From Chloroflexota bacterium (GTDB lineage Bacteria > Chloroflexota > Anaerolineae > Anaerolineales > Anaerolineaceae), in contig JAEYTI010000065.1 in the NCBI GenBank assembly GCA_023434145.1, positions 1-17,798 on the forward strand: a stretch of 17,798 nt of DNA, read 5' to 3'. Below the pieces are notes generated by a model that was given only the letters and a program-made list of their open reading frames with translations, was not told the origin of the DNA and made no database searches. Positions 1 through 7,492 of this stretch are shown here, one piece after another. Both the position numbers and the translations under genes were made by a program. Position 1 is the stretch's first letter; each line of letters begins with the position of its first letter.

Positions 1-39
1 GTGCTCTCGTGGAGAAACGGAGTTTCTCCACGAGAGCAC
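1..39. repeat. Perfect inverted repeat (hairpin) at window edge
   Basis: Two 18-nt arms (1-18 and 22-39) are exact reverse complements, closed by the 3-nt loop GGA. The left arm begins at base 1, so the palindrome may extend beyond the window. The sequence just after the right arm contains CACCCCAACAAAC (37-49), which recurs exactly in the right arm of the large hairpin at 8519-8591. No coding sequence overlaps it convincingly. Confidence 0.9.
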
Positions 40-252
40 CCCAACAAACTGAAACACACCCGCCGAACGGGACAGCGGCGAATGAGTCTCCTCTCAGTAA
101 CCATTTTGCCAAATTTGTGGGGCGCACCCTCGCTTCGTGCTATGCGAGACCAATGCGGCCGAATAACCCGCTCGAACTATCAGCTATTTAATTAACGTGA
201 GTTGCCACCCTTCTTATGCCTGGCGGTTGAAACCGCAGCAAAAAACCGAAAC

Positions 253-315
253 TGCCGCAGCAAGCTGCTTATATGCCGCAGCAAGCTGCTTATATGCCGC
301 AGCTAGCTGCTTATA
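253..315. repeat. Three tandem 21-bp repeats, each a small palindrome
   Basis: Units lie at 253-273, 274-294 and 295-315, each reading TGCCGCAGC-A/T-AGCTGCTTATA. The first two are identical and the third differs by one base, which makes its core GCAGCTAGCTGC a perfect palindrome. Units abut with no spacers, so this is not a CRISPR array. Confidence 0.9.
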
Positions 316-376
316 CCCCACCTTCGTGGGGTTGAACAATTGATTTTACGAGGTCTCGAACCCCACGAAGGTGGGG
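316..376. repeat. Pair of mutually inverted CCCCAC/GTGGGG hairpins
   Basis: CCCCACCTTCGTGGGG (316-331) and CCCCACGAAGGTGGGG (361-376) are each self-complementary hairpins and are also exact reverse complements of one another. Between them lie CAATTG and the small palindrome CGAGGTCTCG. They form the core of the composite element at 200-427. Confidence 0.85.
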
Positions 377-427
377 TTTCGGTAAGTAGCCGCGGATTTA
401 TCCGCCAGGCGAGGAAAGGTAGCAACT

Positions 428-508
428 GTCCTGAAAATAGCGTAGATTTTCGTGCTTGCCGGTGAGACGAAGCTCATGTTTACTTGCGTTACTTATAGAT
501 CTGCCGGT
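428..508. other. Short gene-free stretch downstream of the DUF123 gene
   Basis: The stretch from 1 to 508 has no credible gene. Apart from the repeats listed separately, bases 60-199 show nothing I can name. Between the composite element and the stop codon of the DUF123 gene, a small stem (GAAAAT at 433-438 with ATTTTC at 446-451) could be a weak transcription stop for the minus-strand operon, but it lacks a clear U-tract. Confidence 0.4.
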
Positions 509-997
509 TTATTCGTTTGCACACCGTTGCACGAATGCTGCAGGCACGGCCTGGGTTAGCGCAGCGTGGATTTCCACGGCAGCGACACCCTCCGCCAGCC
601 CCACCAGGTGACTCGCGCACCCCATCAAGCAGTCGGATGCGCCAAACCCCGGCGCGGGCACAAAAGCACCCGGCAGTCTTGCCGCCGCCCGGCTCCAGGA
701 ACATTCCAGCGGCTCTTGGCCTTCCGCCCACCAGACTTGCCGTACATCGGCATAGGCACGAAGGAAATCTACATGCCAGTGCGGGCGGAGGGCCGTTCGC
801 AGATGGTGCGCCAGCCGCGCTCGCAGGCCGCCTGGCCCGTGCGCGCTGCCAAAATAGAAATACTGCCCGGCGGGGAAGTCGAACACGCCTAGCCGCCCAA
901 CGGCAAACTGCGCGGGTTCGGGCAAGATCAATTCCAGCGCGTAGCTGCCCGGTGCAGCGGGAACAGGCAGCCGCACTAGGCTTTGCGATCCAGCCAC
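509..997 (-). CDS. DUF123 (GIY-YIG-like) family protein
   Basis: This 162-residue protein matches the DUF123 family, which is related to GIY-YIG nucleases. The family pattern is visible: GSYALEL near residue 17, the YFYFGSA segment with GGLRARLAHH behind it, the HWHVDFLR stretch in the middle, and the C-terminal GASDC...C.SHL signature. Members are small cytoplasmic proteins of unproven activity, and a DNA-acting role is only a family-level guess. It is the last gene of the lipid-type operon. The longest reading starts at GTG (997) and overlaps the upstream gene by 22 nt. A second in-frame GTG at 976 overlaps the upstream stop as TAGTG, which would suit translational coupling and give 155 residues. 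Neither start has a clear ribosome binding site. The family call is fairly firm; the start is uncertain. Confidence 0.8.
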   Translation of the reverse strand: MAGSQSLVRLPVPAAPGSYALELILPEPAQFAVGRLGVFDFPAGQYFYFGSAHGPGGLRARLAHHLRTALRPHWHVDFLRAYADVRQVWWAEGQEPLECSWSRAAARLPGAFVPAPGFGASDCLMGCASHLVGLAEGVAAVEIHAALTQAVPAAFVQRCANE

Positions 998-1359
998 AGC
1001 AGCACGATCAGCGCAGCTTCCGCCAGCTTATCCACATAGCCAAGGGTCGTGCGTTCGCCAATCACCACCCACGCCAGGATCGTTATCAGGGTATAGCCAA
1101 TGAAGAGATAACGGATGATCGATCTGTAGTTCCGCGCCAGCCCTTCGGGTAGAAAACGGTTTACCAGCGCCTGTGGAACGAGGTAGGCCGCGAGCAGGCC
1201 GAGATAGCCCAGCACGTTGAGGATAAACAGCAGCGGGCTGTTGCCATGATCAATGGTTTCTTGAACCAGATAGACGTGAATGCCCGCGGTGATCAGGGTA
1301 GTAAGGATTATCCCGGTCTTTAGCAACCCCGACTGCGAACGAACTGCCTGTGCTTGCAT
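976..1359 (-). CDS. Small membrane protein, unknown function
   Basis: This 127-residue protein is mostly hydrophobic, with four probable membrane segments: about residues 12-32, 41-65, 82-101 and 108-124. A conserved-looking loop contains HGNSPLLF. I do not recognise a family. It starts directly after the TAG stop of the upstream YbhN-like gene, with no spacer. Its ribosome binding site (AGGAG, about 7 nt from ATG) lies inside the end of that gene, so the two are probably translated together. The position between a lipid-handling membrane protein and the DUF123 gene suggests a membrane role, but nothing in the sequence fixes it. Confidence 0.8.
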   Translation of the reverse strand: MQAQAVRSQSGLLKTGIILTTLITAGIHVYLVQETIDHGNSPLLFILNVLGYLGLLAAYLVPQALVNRFLPEGLARNYRSIIRYLFIGYTLITILAWVVIGERTTLGYVDKLAEAALIVLLWLDRKA

Positions 1360-2406
1360 CTAAACACTCCTTTCTTTAGTAACACGGTCGCGGAACAAAA
1401 TTGAATGAGTCAGCACACTACCGATAATTAAACCCAACAGTGCCAGCAGCACATCACGCGCGCGGATGATGAGGCTGGCAGCGATGCCCATTGCCGCGCC
1501 CCACCCCAGCAGCCCGGTGGCCAGCGACTGCCCGGCTTCTAGCGCGCCCAGGCCACCCGGCAGTGGCAGCAGAATGGACAGCCGTGCCGCAGTCAGCGCC
1601 GAGATGCTTTCAGCAAACTGCGGCGACGCGCCAAGAAAGCGCAGCAGCAAGTGGAATTCCAGCACAACCGTGCCCCACACCAATGCCGAAACGCCCACCA
1701 TCGATAACAGCAGCCCGGGCTTCTCACGAATCAGCCCAGCGACCATTTCCTCCGAGTCGCGTGCCACCTTTGCGGCATACACAACGGCGCGGCGGCGGCT
1801 ACGGGCAGCGAACCAATCCGCGAGCGCACTTGCCGGGCGCCTGCCAAACCACAGCGCAACCACGTGCCCCATCGGCAAGAGAAGCAGCCCCACCGCCAGC
1901 GCCCACATGCTGCTCCCTGCCCAGCCACCCACCAGCCCGCCAAAGGCCACGACCACCGATCCGATCACTAGAAACGTGAAATTCGCCAGCAAATCGATCA
2001 ACCGGTCGGTAAATACCGCGGCGATTGCCGTTTGCAGGGGGACACCGCGCCGGCTGTGCAGAAGGTGCACTTGCAGTGGCTCGCCGCCGAACTGCGGGCC
2101 AGGTGTAAAATAGCTCACGGCAAAACCCGCCAGCCGGTATGCCAAAAGCGCGCCCAGCGGAATCGGCCAGCCGAGCGAGCGCTGTAACATCCACCAGCGC
2201 AGGGTAAGCAGCACCAGGATGAGCAGGTTCAGGGCCGCCAGCGCCGCGATTTCACCGCCCGTGAGGCTGCCAAGCACCCCGGTTACCTGGGCAAAGGGGA
2301 TTCCGCGCAGCGCAAGGTACAGCAGCAAGGCAGCCAGGCCCCACAGCAGCAGCCACTTGATCAGCGTGCGCCACCGCAACCGCCGGGCAGCTGTGAATGC
2401 CCTCAT
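1360..2406 (-). CDS. YbhN/UPF0104 (lysylphosphatidylglycerol synthase TM-region) protein
   Basis: This 348-residue polytopic membrane protein belongs to the family that forms the membrane half of MprF and includes AglD and YbhN. Family marks are the PGPQFGGEPLQV segment near residue 110 and LPLPGGLGALEAGQ near residue 285. There are about eight hydrophobic segments. No soluble aminoacyl-phosphatidylglycerol synthase domain follows, so it is a flippase-type or lipid-handling half alone, not a full MprF. The reading frame stays open to 2805, but that upstream part lies inside the neighbouring gene and is low-complexity. The start at 2406 is preferred because its ATG overlaps the stop of the CDP-alcohol phosphatidyltransferase as ATGA and has purine-rich GGGAAGG just before it. 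The substrate is unknown. Confidence 0.85.
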   Translation of the reverse strand: MRAFTAARRLRWRTLIKWLLLWGLAALLLYLALRGIPFAQVTGVLGSLTGGEIAALAALNLLILVLLTLRWWMLQRSLGWPIPLGALLAYRLAGFAVSYFTPGPQFGGEPLQVHLLHSRRGVPLQTAIAAVFTDRLIDLLANFTFLVIGSVVVAFGGLVGGWAGSSMWALAVGLLLLPMGHVVALWFGRRPASALADWFAARSRRRAVVYAAKVARDSEEMVAGLIREKPGLLLSMVGVSALVWGTVVLEFHLLLRFLGASPQFAESISALTAARLSILLPLPGGLGALEAGQSLATGLLGWGAAMGIAASLIIRARDVLLALLGLIIGSVLTHSILFRDRVTKERSV

Positions 2407-3563
2407 CCTTCCCGCGCCTCCCCTGCGCGGTGATCGATTAGCCATTCCTCGGGCCGCCACAGCGACCATGCCCCGGTGCCGGTGAAAAACAGCAGCGTGC
2501 TGGTGAGCAGAATCAGCCACAAACGCCATTCTAGCGGGTCGGCTTGCAAGCGAAAACCGGTCATCAATAGCACTGCCAGCGCCGCCGATCTGCCCGCCAC
2601 GCCCAACAGCACCAGCGGCACCGCCACGACAGCGGTGATGAGCAAGCCTGGCTGCGCATTCCCCTGCCCCAGCATATGAGACAGCAGGTTTACCAGCAGC
2701 GCAGCCAGCAGCCCGCGCAGCGCGAGCTGGAACCATGTTTGGTCTACTGACCGAGATGTACGCGGCACACGCGTGGATCCACGGCCTATCACTCCTGTGA
2801 CCCATAAATAATCACGCACAAAGCCGATCAGCAGCGGTGCCGCGAAAAGCACTGCTGCCACGTGCGTTTCCGGCGGTCGGAACACCGGCAGCAGCACAAC
2901 CGCAACAAAGCCCATTTGCGTGCCAGCCAGCGCCCTGCGAAAGCGGCTGGGCGGCAATTCGTGTTCAGTCAGCCCTCGCCTTTTATGGATCCACAGCCCA
3001 AAGAGATACAAGTAACGGGCAAAGCCAACCAGCAGGTAGAGGACGGGGGTTTGCCCATAGAGCACAGAAAGAGTCCCTGCCGCCAGCAGGCCAACACCGT
3101 CCCACTTCATATCCAGTGCTTCACCCAGCATGGTTGTCCGACCGGTAATTCGCGCCACGTATCCGTCCAGGTAATCCATCAGCGATGAGGCGATGTACAG
3201 CACCGCCGGAATCCAGGCCAACCAGCCCCACGGCCACGGACCCAATAAGAACCCAACCAGCATGGCATTGAAAATTGCCCGAGCAAACGTCAGGCGGTTG
3301 GCGACCCCCAGATCGGCAAACAGCGGGCTGCCGGGCTCTTTGCGGCGGTTCTCGCCCAGATGACGCCAAAGATGGAAGAAACCATACGCGCTAACAACCA
3401 AAGCCGCAGCCAGCCAGCGCAGCGCATACGCTGCACCCCACCCAACGTGCAGCACCCGCCACCCGCCCGCCAGCAGTAGAGCGGCGGCAAGAGCCATCAC
3501 GACCCATTCTCGGCGGAGGGCGGATAGGCTGCGGGTTTCATCGGACAGGTTTCGGTTGGGCAT
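2403..3563 (-). CDS. CDP-alcohol phosphatidyltransferase family membrane protein
   Basis: This enzyme transfers a phosphatidyl group from a CDP-lipid to an alcohol acceptor in the membrane. The complete catalytic signature D-x2-D-G-x2-A-R-x8-G-x3-D-x3-D is present around residues 129-154 (DYLDGYVAR, then GEALDMKWD). At 386 residues it is nearly twice the length of a minimal phosphatidylglycerophosphate synthase. Two hydrophobic segments and a charged linker lie before the catalytic core, and roughly six more membrane segments lie behind it. The acceptor alcohol cannot be told. The start has AAAGGA 7 nt upstream. It heads a run of four genes with overlaps of 4, 0 and 22 (or 1) nt. A promoter lies in front, just past the ileS terminator. 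Confidence 0.88.
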   Translation of the reverse strand: MPNRNLSDETRSLSALRREWVVMALAAALLLAGGWRVLHVGWGAAYALRWLAAALVVSAYGFFHLWRHLGENRRKEPGSPLFADLGVANRLTFARAIFNAMLVGFLLGPWPWGWLAWIPAVLYIASSLMDYLDGYVARITGRTTMLGEALDMKWDGVGLLAAGTLSVLYGQTPVLYLLVGFARYLYLFGLWIHKRRGLTEHELPPSRFRRALAGTQMGFVAVVLLPVFRPPETHVAAVLFAAPLLIGFVRDYLWVTGVIGRGSTRVPRTSRSVDQTWFQLALRGLLAALLVNLLSHMLGQGNAQPGLLITAVVAVPLVLLGVAGRSAALAVLLMTGFRLQADPLEWRLWLILLTSTLLFFTGTGAWSLWRPEEWLIDHRAGEAREG

Positions 3564-3634
3564 CTCAATATCCTTTGAATGGCATCAGGGTCAACAAACC
3601 AATATACCTGGTAAATGTTACTTCATCTACATTA

Positions 3635-3663
3635 CTTGTAAATAATTCGTAACACGTTGTCAA
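3635..3663 (-). promoter_or_regulatory. Promoter of the lipid-type operon
   Basis: Read on the minus strand, a perfect -35 TTGACA (3658-3663) is followed after 17 nt by TACAAG (3635-3640), a 4 of 6 match to TATAAT. It lies just beyond the ileS terminator, about 70 nt before the phosphatidyltransferase start. The weak -10 lowers confidence. Confidence 0.5.
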
Positions 3664-3677
3664 TCAGATTAACAAAA

Positions 3678-3718
3678 AATCCCCCATTTGCGTGGTTTTT
3701 TCACGCAAATGGGGGATT
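3678..3718 (-). terminator. Intrinsic terminator of ileS
   Basis: Arms of 17 perfectly paired nt (3678-3694 and 3702-3718) enclose a 7-nt loop. On the minus strand the stem is followed by a run of six T. It begins 15 nt past the ileS stop codon, which is the textbook arrangement for a Rho-independent terminator. Confidence 0.95.
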
Positions 3719-3732
3719 GTGTATCGATCTTT

Positions 3733-6700
3733 CTAACGAGCGACCTTCACGCCCAGGGTGATACTTTCTCCGTCCACCTGCTGAGCCTCGACGAATGCGC
3801 CTTCCGGAGGGGCAGCGTTGACCAGTTCCACCGTCAGCGTTTCACCGCACACATAGCCCATCCAGTTCGTAAGAACGTCCTGCAGCAGCGGGCTGGGCGA
3901 TTCCACCTGGTAGTAGGTGGTGATGCGATCATCGATATTAAAGTTGGCCTTCTTGCGCATGTCTTGCACGCGGCGAACCAGCTCGCGTGCAAGGCCCTCG
4001 GCCTTTAGCTCGGAGGTCAAGGTCGCGTCGACGGCCACGGTGATGCCCTTATCGCTTGCCACGGCCAGGCCCTCCATCGGGCTGGTCTGCACAAGCACCT
4101 CACTGGCGGTCAGTTCCACGTCCTGCCCATCGACGGTGAAGGCCACCGGCGTTCCCGCCTGCACCTTCGCGGCGACCTCGGAAGGATCCAACGCAGCCAG
4201 CGCCGCGCGGACCTTGGGGAACACCTGCCCGAAGCGCGGGCCGAGCGCCTTGTTATCCGGCAGGATGCGGAAGTGCACCAGTTCACCAGCCTCGTCGACG
4301 AAATCAAAGCGCTTGACGTTCAGCTCATCGGTGATGATATCAACCAGTTCCTGGTTGAGCGATTTGCGACTGCCGGCGAATGCCATGGCGCGGGCCAGCG
4401 GCTGGCGAACCTTCAAGTTGTTGGCCGAGCGTGCCGCCAGACCCAGACTTGCCACCTGGCGCGCCAGCGCCATCTGATCCAGCAGGTCGGCGTCCACCGC
4501 GGCGGTCTCTACCTTGGGCCACAGCGTGTGGTGCACGCTCTCGCGCGCCTCGGGCCGGGCGGTGCGCACCAGGTTCTGGTACATCGCTTCGGTGACGAAC
4601 GGAGTAAACGGCGCCATCAACCGGGCGAGCTTTACCAGCACGTAGTACAGCGTGGCATAGGCGTCGTTTTTGTCGGTGTCGTGCTCGCTCTTCCAGAAGC
4701 GGCGGCGCGAGCGGCGCACGTACCAGTTGGTCAGGTCATCCACAAAGCCGCCCAGCGCGCTGGTAGCGGTCATAAAGTCCGAATCTTCCAGGCTGGCGGT
4801 TACCTTCTCCACCAGGCGGTTGATCAGCCCGATGATCCAGCGGTCGAGCAGGTTATCGCTCTGGGGGGCGTCGCCTTCGGGATAATCCGGGTCGAACGCG
4901 CCCGAGGGGGTCCAGCCATCCAGATTTGCGTAGGTGACAAAGAAGCTGTAAGCATTCCATAGCGGGATAAGGAACTGCCGCCGCGCTTCATCCGCGCGGT
5001 GATAGCCGAACAGCAGGTCGTTTTCCGGTTTCTGCGTGCAGTAGAGAATGCGCGCCACATCCACGCCCATCTTGTCAGCGGCCTCGTTAAACTCGATGGA
5101 GTTGCCCCAGCTTTTATGCATGGCGCGGCCATCCTCGGCCAGCAGGGTAGCATAACCGAAGTTCTGCAAGAACGGCGGGCTGTAATCGATCACCGTGGCC
5201 ATGGCCAGCAGGCTGTAGAACCAGTTGCGGAACTGCCCGGGGAACGATTCCGTGATCCACTGCGCCGGATACCACTTGCGCCAGAACTCGGGATCCGTAC
5301 GATACTGGAGCGTGCTGAACGGCACGATGCCAGCATCTAACCAGGGATTGCCCACGTCCGCGATGCGGGTCATCTTGCCGCTGCACTTGGTGCAGCCGAT
5401 CTTCACCGCGTCGACAAACGGTCGGTGCGGGGTGTGACCTTCAAATGTCTCCCAGCCCTCCACGGCGCGCGCTTTTAGTTCCTGCTCGTTGCCAAGCACT
5501 TCAAAATGACTGCATTCGTCGCATACCCAGATGGGTAGAGCCAGGCCGTAGTAGCGTTTCTTCGAGATCATCCAGTCGTGCATGTTGCGCAGCCAATCCA
5601 TCTCGCGCGCGTACCCAAACTCGGGAATCCATTGGATCCCATCGACCACATCCATGATCTGATAGCGCAGGCTGCGAGACTTTTCTTCGGCGGTCAGTTC
5701 TTCGCGCGGTTTGTCGTACACCTCGCCCATGCTGATGAACCACTCATCCACCAGCCTGAAGACCAGTTCGGTGGAGCATCGCCAGCAGGTGGGGTAGCGG
5801 TGGGTATAATCGGTCACACGGTAGAGCACGCCCTTCTGCTCAAGGTTGTCGAAGATGGGCTGCGGAACGTCAGCCACGGCCATGCCCGTCAGCCAGCCAA
5901 AACCATCCACAAAGCGGCCTTCATCCTCCAGCGGCGCGACCAGCGGCAGCTTGAACTCGCGGCCCAACAGGAAGTCTTCCGCGCCGCAGCCCGGGGCGAT
6001 GTGGACGATGCCCGTGCCTTCTGTCTCGCCAACCTCATTCCACGGGATCACCTGGTGTGCCTGGCGGGCGGAGGTAGAAACGCCCTTGGTCAGCCCGCTA
6101 AGGTTGGTATGCCCTCCAGGTTCATTTGCGGCTGGCAGTTCGTCAAACGGGCCGTTGTAGGTCCAACCAACCATCTCCTTGCCCTTCAACTCACCCAACT
6201 GCTCGTACTTACCCTTTAGCATGCTGAGCGTGCCCTTAGCGAGATAAAACACCTCGTCGCCCTGGCGCACTTTGGCGTAGGTCAATTCTGGCCCCACCGC
6301 GGCAGCGACATTGCTGGTCAATGTCCAGGGGGTCGTTGTCCACACCAGCAGGGCTTCGGGCAGCCCGGTCTCGGCGTCGCGGCGAACCTGCTCACCCTCG
6401 CCACGCAGCGGGAAGCGCAACGTGACCGACTTGTGAGTCAGTTCCGAGTAACCATCGGTGACGATCTCGTGCTGGCTGATGGCAGTAGCGCAGCGCGGGC
6501 ACCAGGGCATCACATCCGCGCCCTTGTAGACCCAGCCACGTTCCCAGCACTTCTTCAAGAACGTCCAGATCATGTAGTTGTTTTCGTTCGAGAAGGTGAA
6601 GTAGCTGCCGCCCATCTCGGGCAGGCCCAGCCGCCCCACCATCTGCTCGACCGTATCGGTCACCGGGCCGTTCGGGCCTTCCACAGTGATCACTTCATAC

Positions 6701-7185
6701 GGGTTCTCCAGCAGCTTCGCTGAGAGCCATTCCAACCGCTCTGGTTCGTTCCAATCCATCCAGTAGCCCAGGCGGATCGACTGCGAAGTCTGAACGGCGG
6801 CGAAGTGAAGCACGCGTGCTTTGCACAGGCGCACAAAGTTATCCAGGCCAAAGGTTTCAATATCCTTCTTGGTCTTAAAGCCCTTTTCCTTCTCCGCCAA
6901 TACCTCTACCCACAGGCCCTGGCAGTCAAAGCCATTCTGGTAGCGCAGCTCGCGGCCCTGCATGGTGCGGAAACGCTGCATGGCATCTTTGTAGGTACGG
7001 CCCCACCCGTGGTGGACGCCCATCGGGTTATTGGCCGTGATCGGCCCATCGATAAAGGACCAGTTGGGCCTGCCTTTGTGAAGCTCGCGCATCTTCTGGA
7101 ACGAGCGGTTTTCCTTCCAGAACTGGAGCAGCTCGCGTTCCTGCGCGGGGAAATCTACCCGATTGGAAACATCTCGAAATGCCAT
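3733..7185 (-). CDS. ileS: Isoleucine--tRNA ligase
   Basis: This 1150-residue class I synthetase charges tRNA-Ile with isoleucine in the cytoplasm. In order: Rossmann catalytic core with GPITANNPMGVHHGW (47-61) in the HIGH position; CP1 editing domain with WTTTPWTLTSN (about 282-292) and GTGIVHIAPG (390-399); four Cys pairs likely to bind zinc (C229/C232, C467/C470, C555/C558, C598/C601); MHKSWGN (689-695) in the KMSKS position; the anticodon-binding helical domain; and a C-terminal extension. No C-terminal zinc finger of the usual bacterial IleS1 type is seen, so it resembles the longer, eukaryote-like type. The start at 7185 is chosen because AGGAGGT (7189-7195) lies 3 nt upstream; an ATG eight codons earlier falls inside a hairpin. 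An Ile T-box controls it. Confidence 0.93.
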   Translation of the reverse strand: MAFRDVSNRVDFPAQERELLQFWKENRSFQKMRELHKGRPNWSFIDGPITANNPMGVHHGWGRTYKDAMQRFRTMQGRELRYQNGFDCQGLWVEVLAEKEKGFKTKKDIETFGLDNFVRLCKARVLHFAAVQTSQSIRLGYWMDWNEPERLEWLSAKLLENPYEVITVEGPNGPVTDTVEQMVGRLGLPEMGGSYFTFSNENNYMIWTFLKKCWERGWVYKGADVMPWCPRCATAISQHEIVTDGYSELTHKSVTLRFPLRGEGEQVRRDAETGLPEALLVWTTTPWTLTSNVAAAVGPELTYAKVRQGDEVFYLAKGTLSMLKGKYEQLGELKGKEMVGWTYNGPFDELPAANEPGGHTNLSGLTKGVSTSARQAHQVIPWNEVGETEGTGIVHIAPGCGAEDFLLGREFKLPLVAPLEDEGRFVDGFGWLTGMAVADVPQPIFDNLEQKGVLYRVTDYTHRYPTCWRCSTELVFRLVDEWFISMGEVYDKPREELTAEEKSRSLRYQIMDVVDGIQWIPEFGYAREMDWLRNMHDWMISKKRYYGLALPIWVCDECSHFEVLGNEQELKARAVEGWETFEGHTPHRPFVDAVKIGCTKCSGKMTRIADVGNPWLDAGIVPFSTLQYRTDPEFWRKWYPAQWITESFPGQFRNWFYSLLAMATVIDYSPPFLQNFGYATLLAEDGRAMHKSWGNSIEFNEAADKMGVDVARILYCTQKPENDLLFGYHRADEARRQFLIPLWNAYSFFVTYANLDGWTPSGAFDPDYPEGDAPQSDNLLDRWIIGLINRLVEKVTASLEDSDFMTATSALGGFVDDLTNWYVRRSRRRFWKSEHDTDKNDAYATLYYVLVKLARLMAPFTPFVTEAMYQNLVRTARPEARESVHHTLWPKVETAAVDADLLDQMALARQVASLGLAARSANNLKVRQPLARAMAFAGSRKSLNQELVDIITDELNVKRFDFVDEAGELVHFRILPDNKALGPRFGQVFPKVRAALAALDPSEVAAKVQAGTPVAFTVDGQDVELTASEVLVQTSPMEGLAVASDKGITVAVDATLTSELKAEGLARELVRRVQDMRKKANFNIDDRITTYYQVESPSPLLQDVLTNWMGYVCGETLTVELVNAAPPEGAFVEAQQVDGESITLGVKVAR

Positions 7186-7207
7186 TCTACCTCCTGCATT
7201 GTGTGTC

Positions 7208-7250
7208 ATTTTCTCTAAATTTTTGACAGGGTCAAAAATTTAGAGAAAAT
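7208..7250. repeat. Perfect 20-bp inverted repeat in the ileS leader
   Basis: Arms 7208-7227 and 7231-7250 are exact reverse complements with a 3-nt loop. The hairpin is A/T-rich and lies between the T-box terminator and the ileS ribosome binding site (7189-7195). The stem ends only about 12 nt before that site, so it is present only on read-through transcripts. Confidence 0.9.
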
Positions 7251-7261
7251 TAAATTAAAAA

Positions 7262-7288
7262 ATCCCCATCCCGATCAGGGACGAGGAT
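7262..7288 (-). terminator. T-box attenuator terminator
   Basis: An 11-bp stem with one or two G-U-type pairs (7288-7278 with 7272-7262) and a 5-nt loop is followed on the minus strand by six T residues (7262-7257). It is the terminator conformation of the ileS T-box, and its 5' strand also contains the CCCT that forms the alternative antiterminator. Confidence 0.88.
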
Positions 7289-7427
7289 CGCTTCTGCGAA
7301 TTCCCGCGGTACCACCCTGTTTCCTGGGCACATTTCACCCAGGCACTCACCAGATACGCCCCGAATAGACGGTTAATATCCGCGCCCGCTAACGGCGGGC
7401 ATCCCGGCGCCCCTACTGATTCGGTTT

Positions 7428-7492
7428 GGGTAATGTTTGGTTGTTGTCTATGGGTGATGAAATCACCCATAGACAACAACCAAACATTACCC
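7428..7492. repeat. Perfect 31-bp inverted repeat inside the T-box leader
   Basis: Arms 7428-7458 and 7462-7492 are exact reverse complements closed by 3 nt (GAA on plus). The plus-strand right arm is A/C-rich and includes CAACAACCAAAC, resembling CAACAAACCAAA in the hairpin at 8519-8591. It lies between Stem I and the later T-box stems and is not a normal part of the T-box fold. Confidence 0.93.

Larger units (their letters stand above)
200..427. repeat. Composite palindromic (MITE-like) repeat element
   Basis: The outer arms 200-239 and 389-427 are imperfect inverted repeats, with about 31 of 40 aligned positions identical by eye. Both begin AGTTGCYACC and share GCCTGGCGG. Inside both arms comes ACCGAAAC in the same relative place (244-251 on plus, the complement of 376-383). 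The interior carries three tandem 21-bp units and a pair of mutually inverted CCCCAC hairpins. No transposase is present. It resembles a small non-autonomous palindromic element, but I do not recognise a named family. Confidence 0.75.

Noticed and set aside
1..195. Plus-strand open frame beginning with GTG at base 1
   Set aside because: It begins inside a palindrome, has no ribosome binding site in view, and the product matches nothing I know.
253..315. Possible CRISPR array
   Set aside because: The three 21-bp units abut directly with no spacers, and each is a palindrome; no cas genes are in the window.
2407..2805. N-terminal extension of the YbhN-like gene up to 2805
   Set aside because: The extra part lies within the phosphatidyltransferase gene in another frame, is low-complexity Ala/Arg/Gly, and the ATGA-coupled start at 2406 agrees with the family N-terminus.
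7186..7209. Upstream ATG for ileS at 7209
   Set aside because: It falls at the foot of the 20-bp hairpin and has no ribosome binding site; the ATG at 7185 has AGGAGGT in front.
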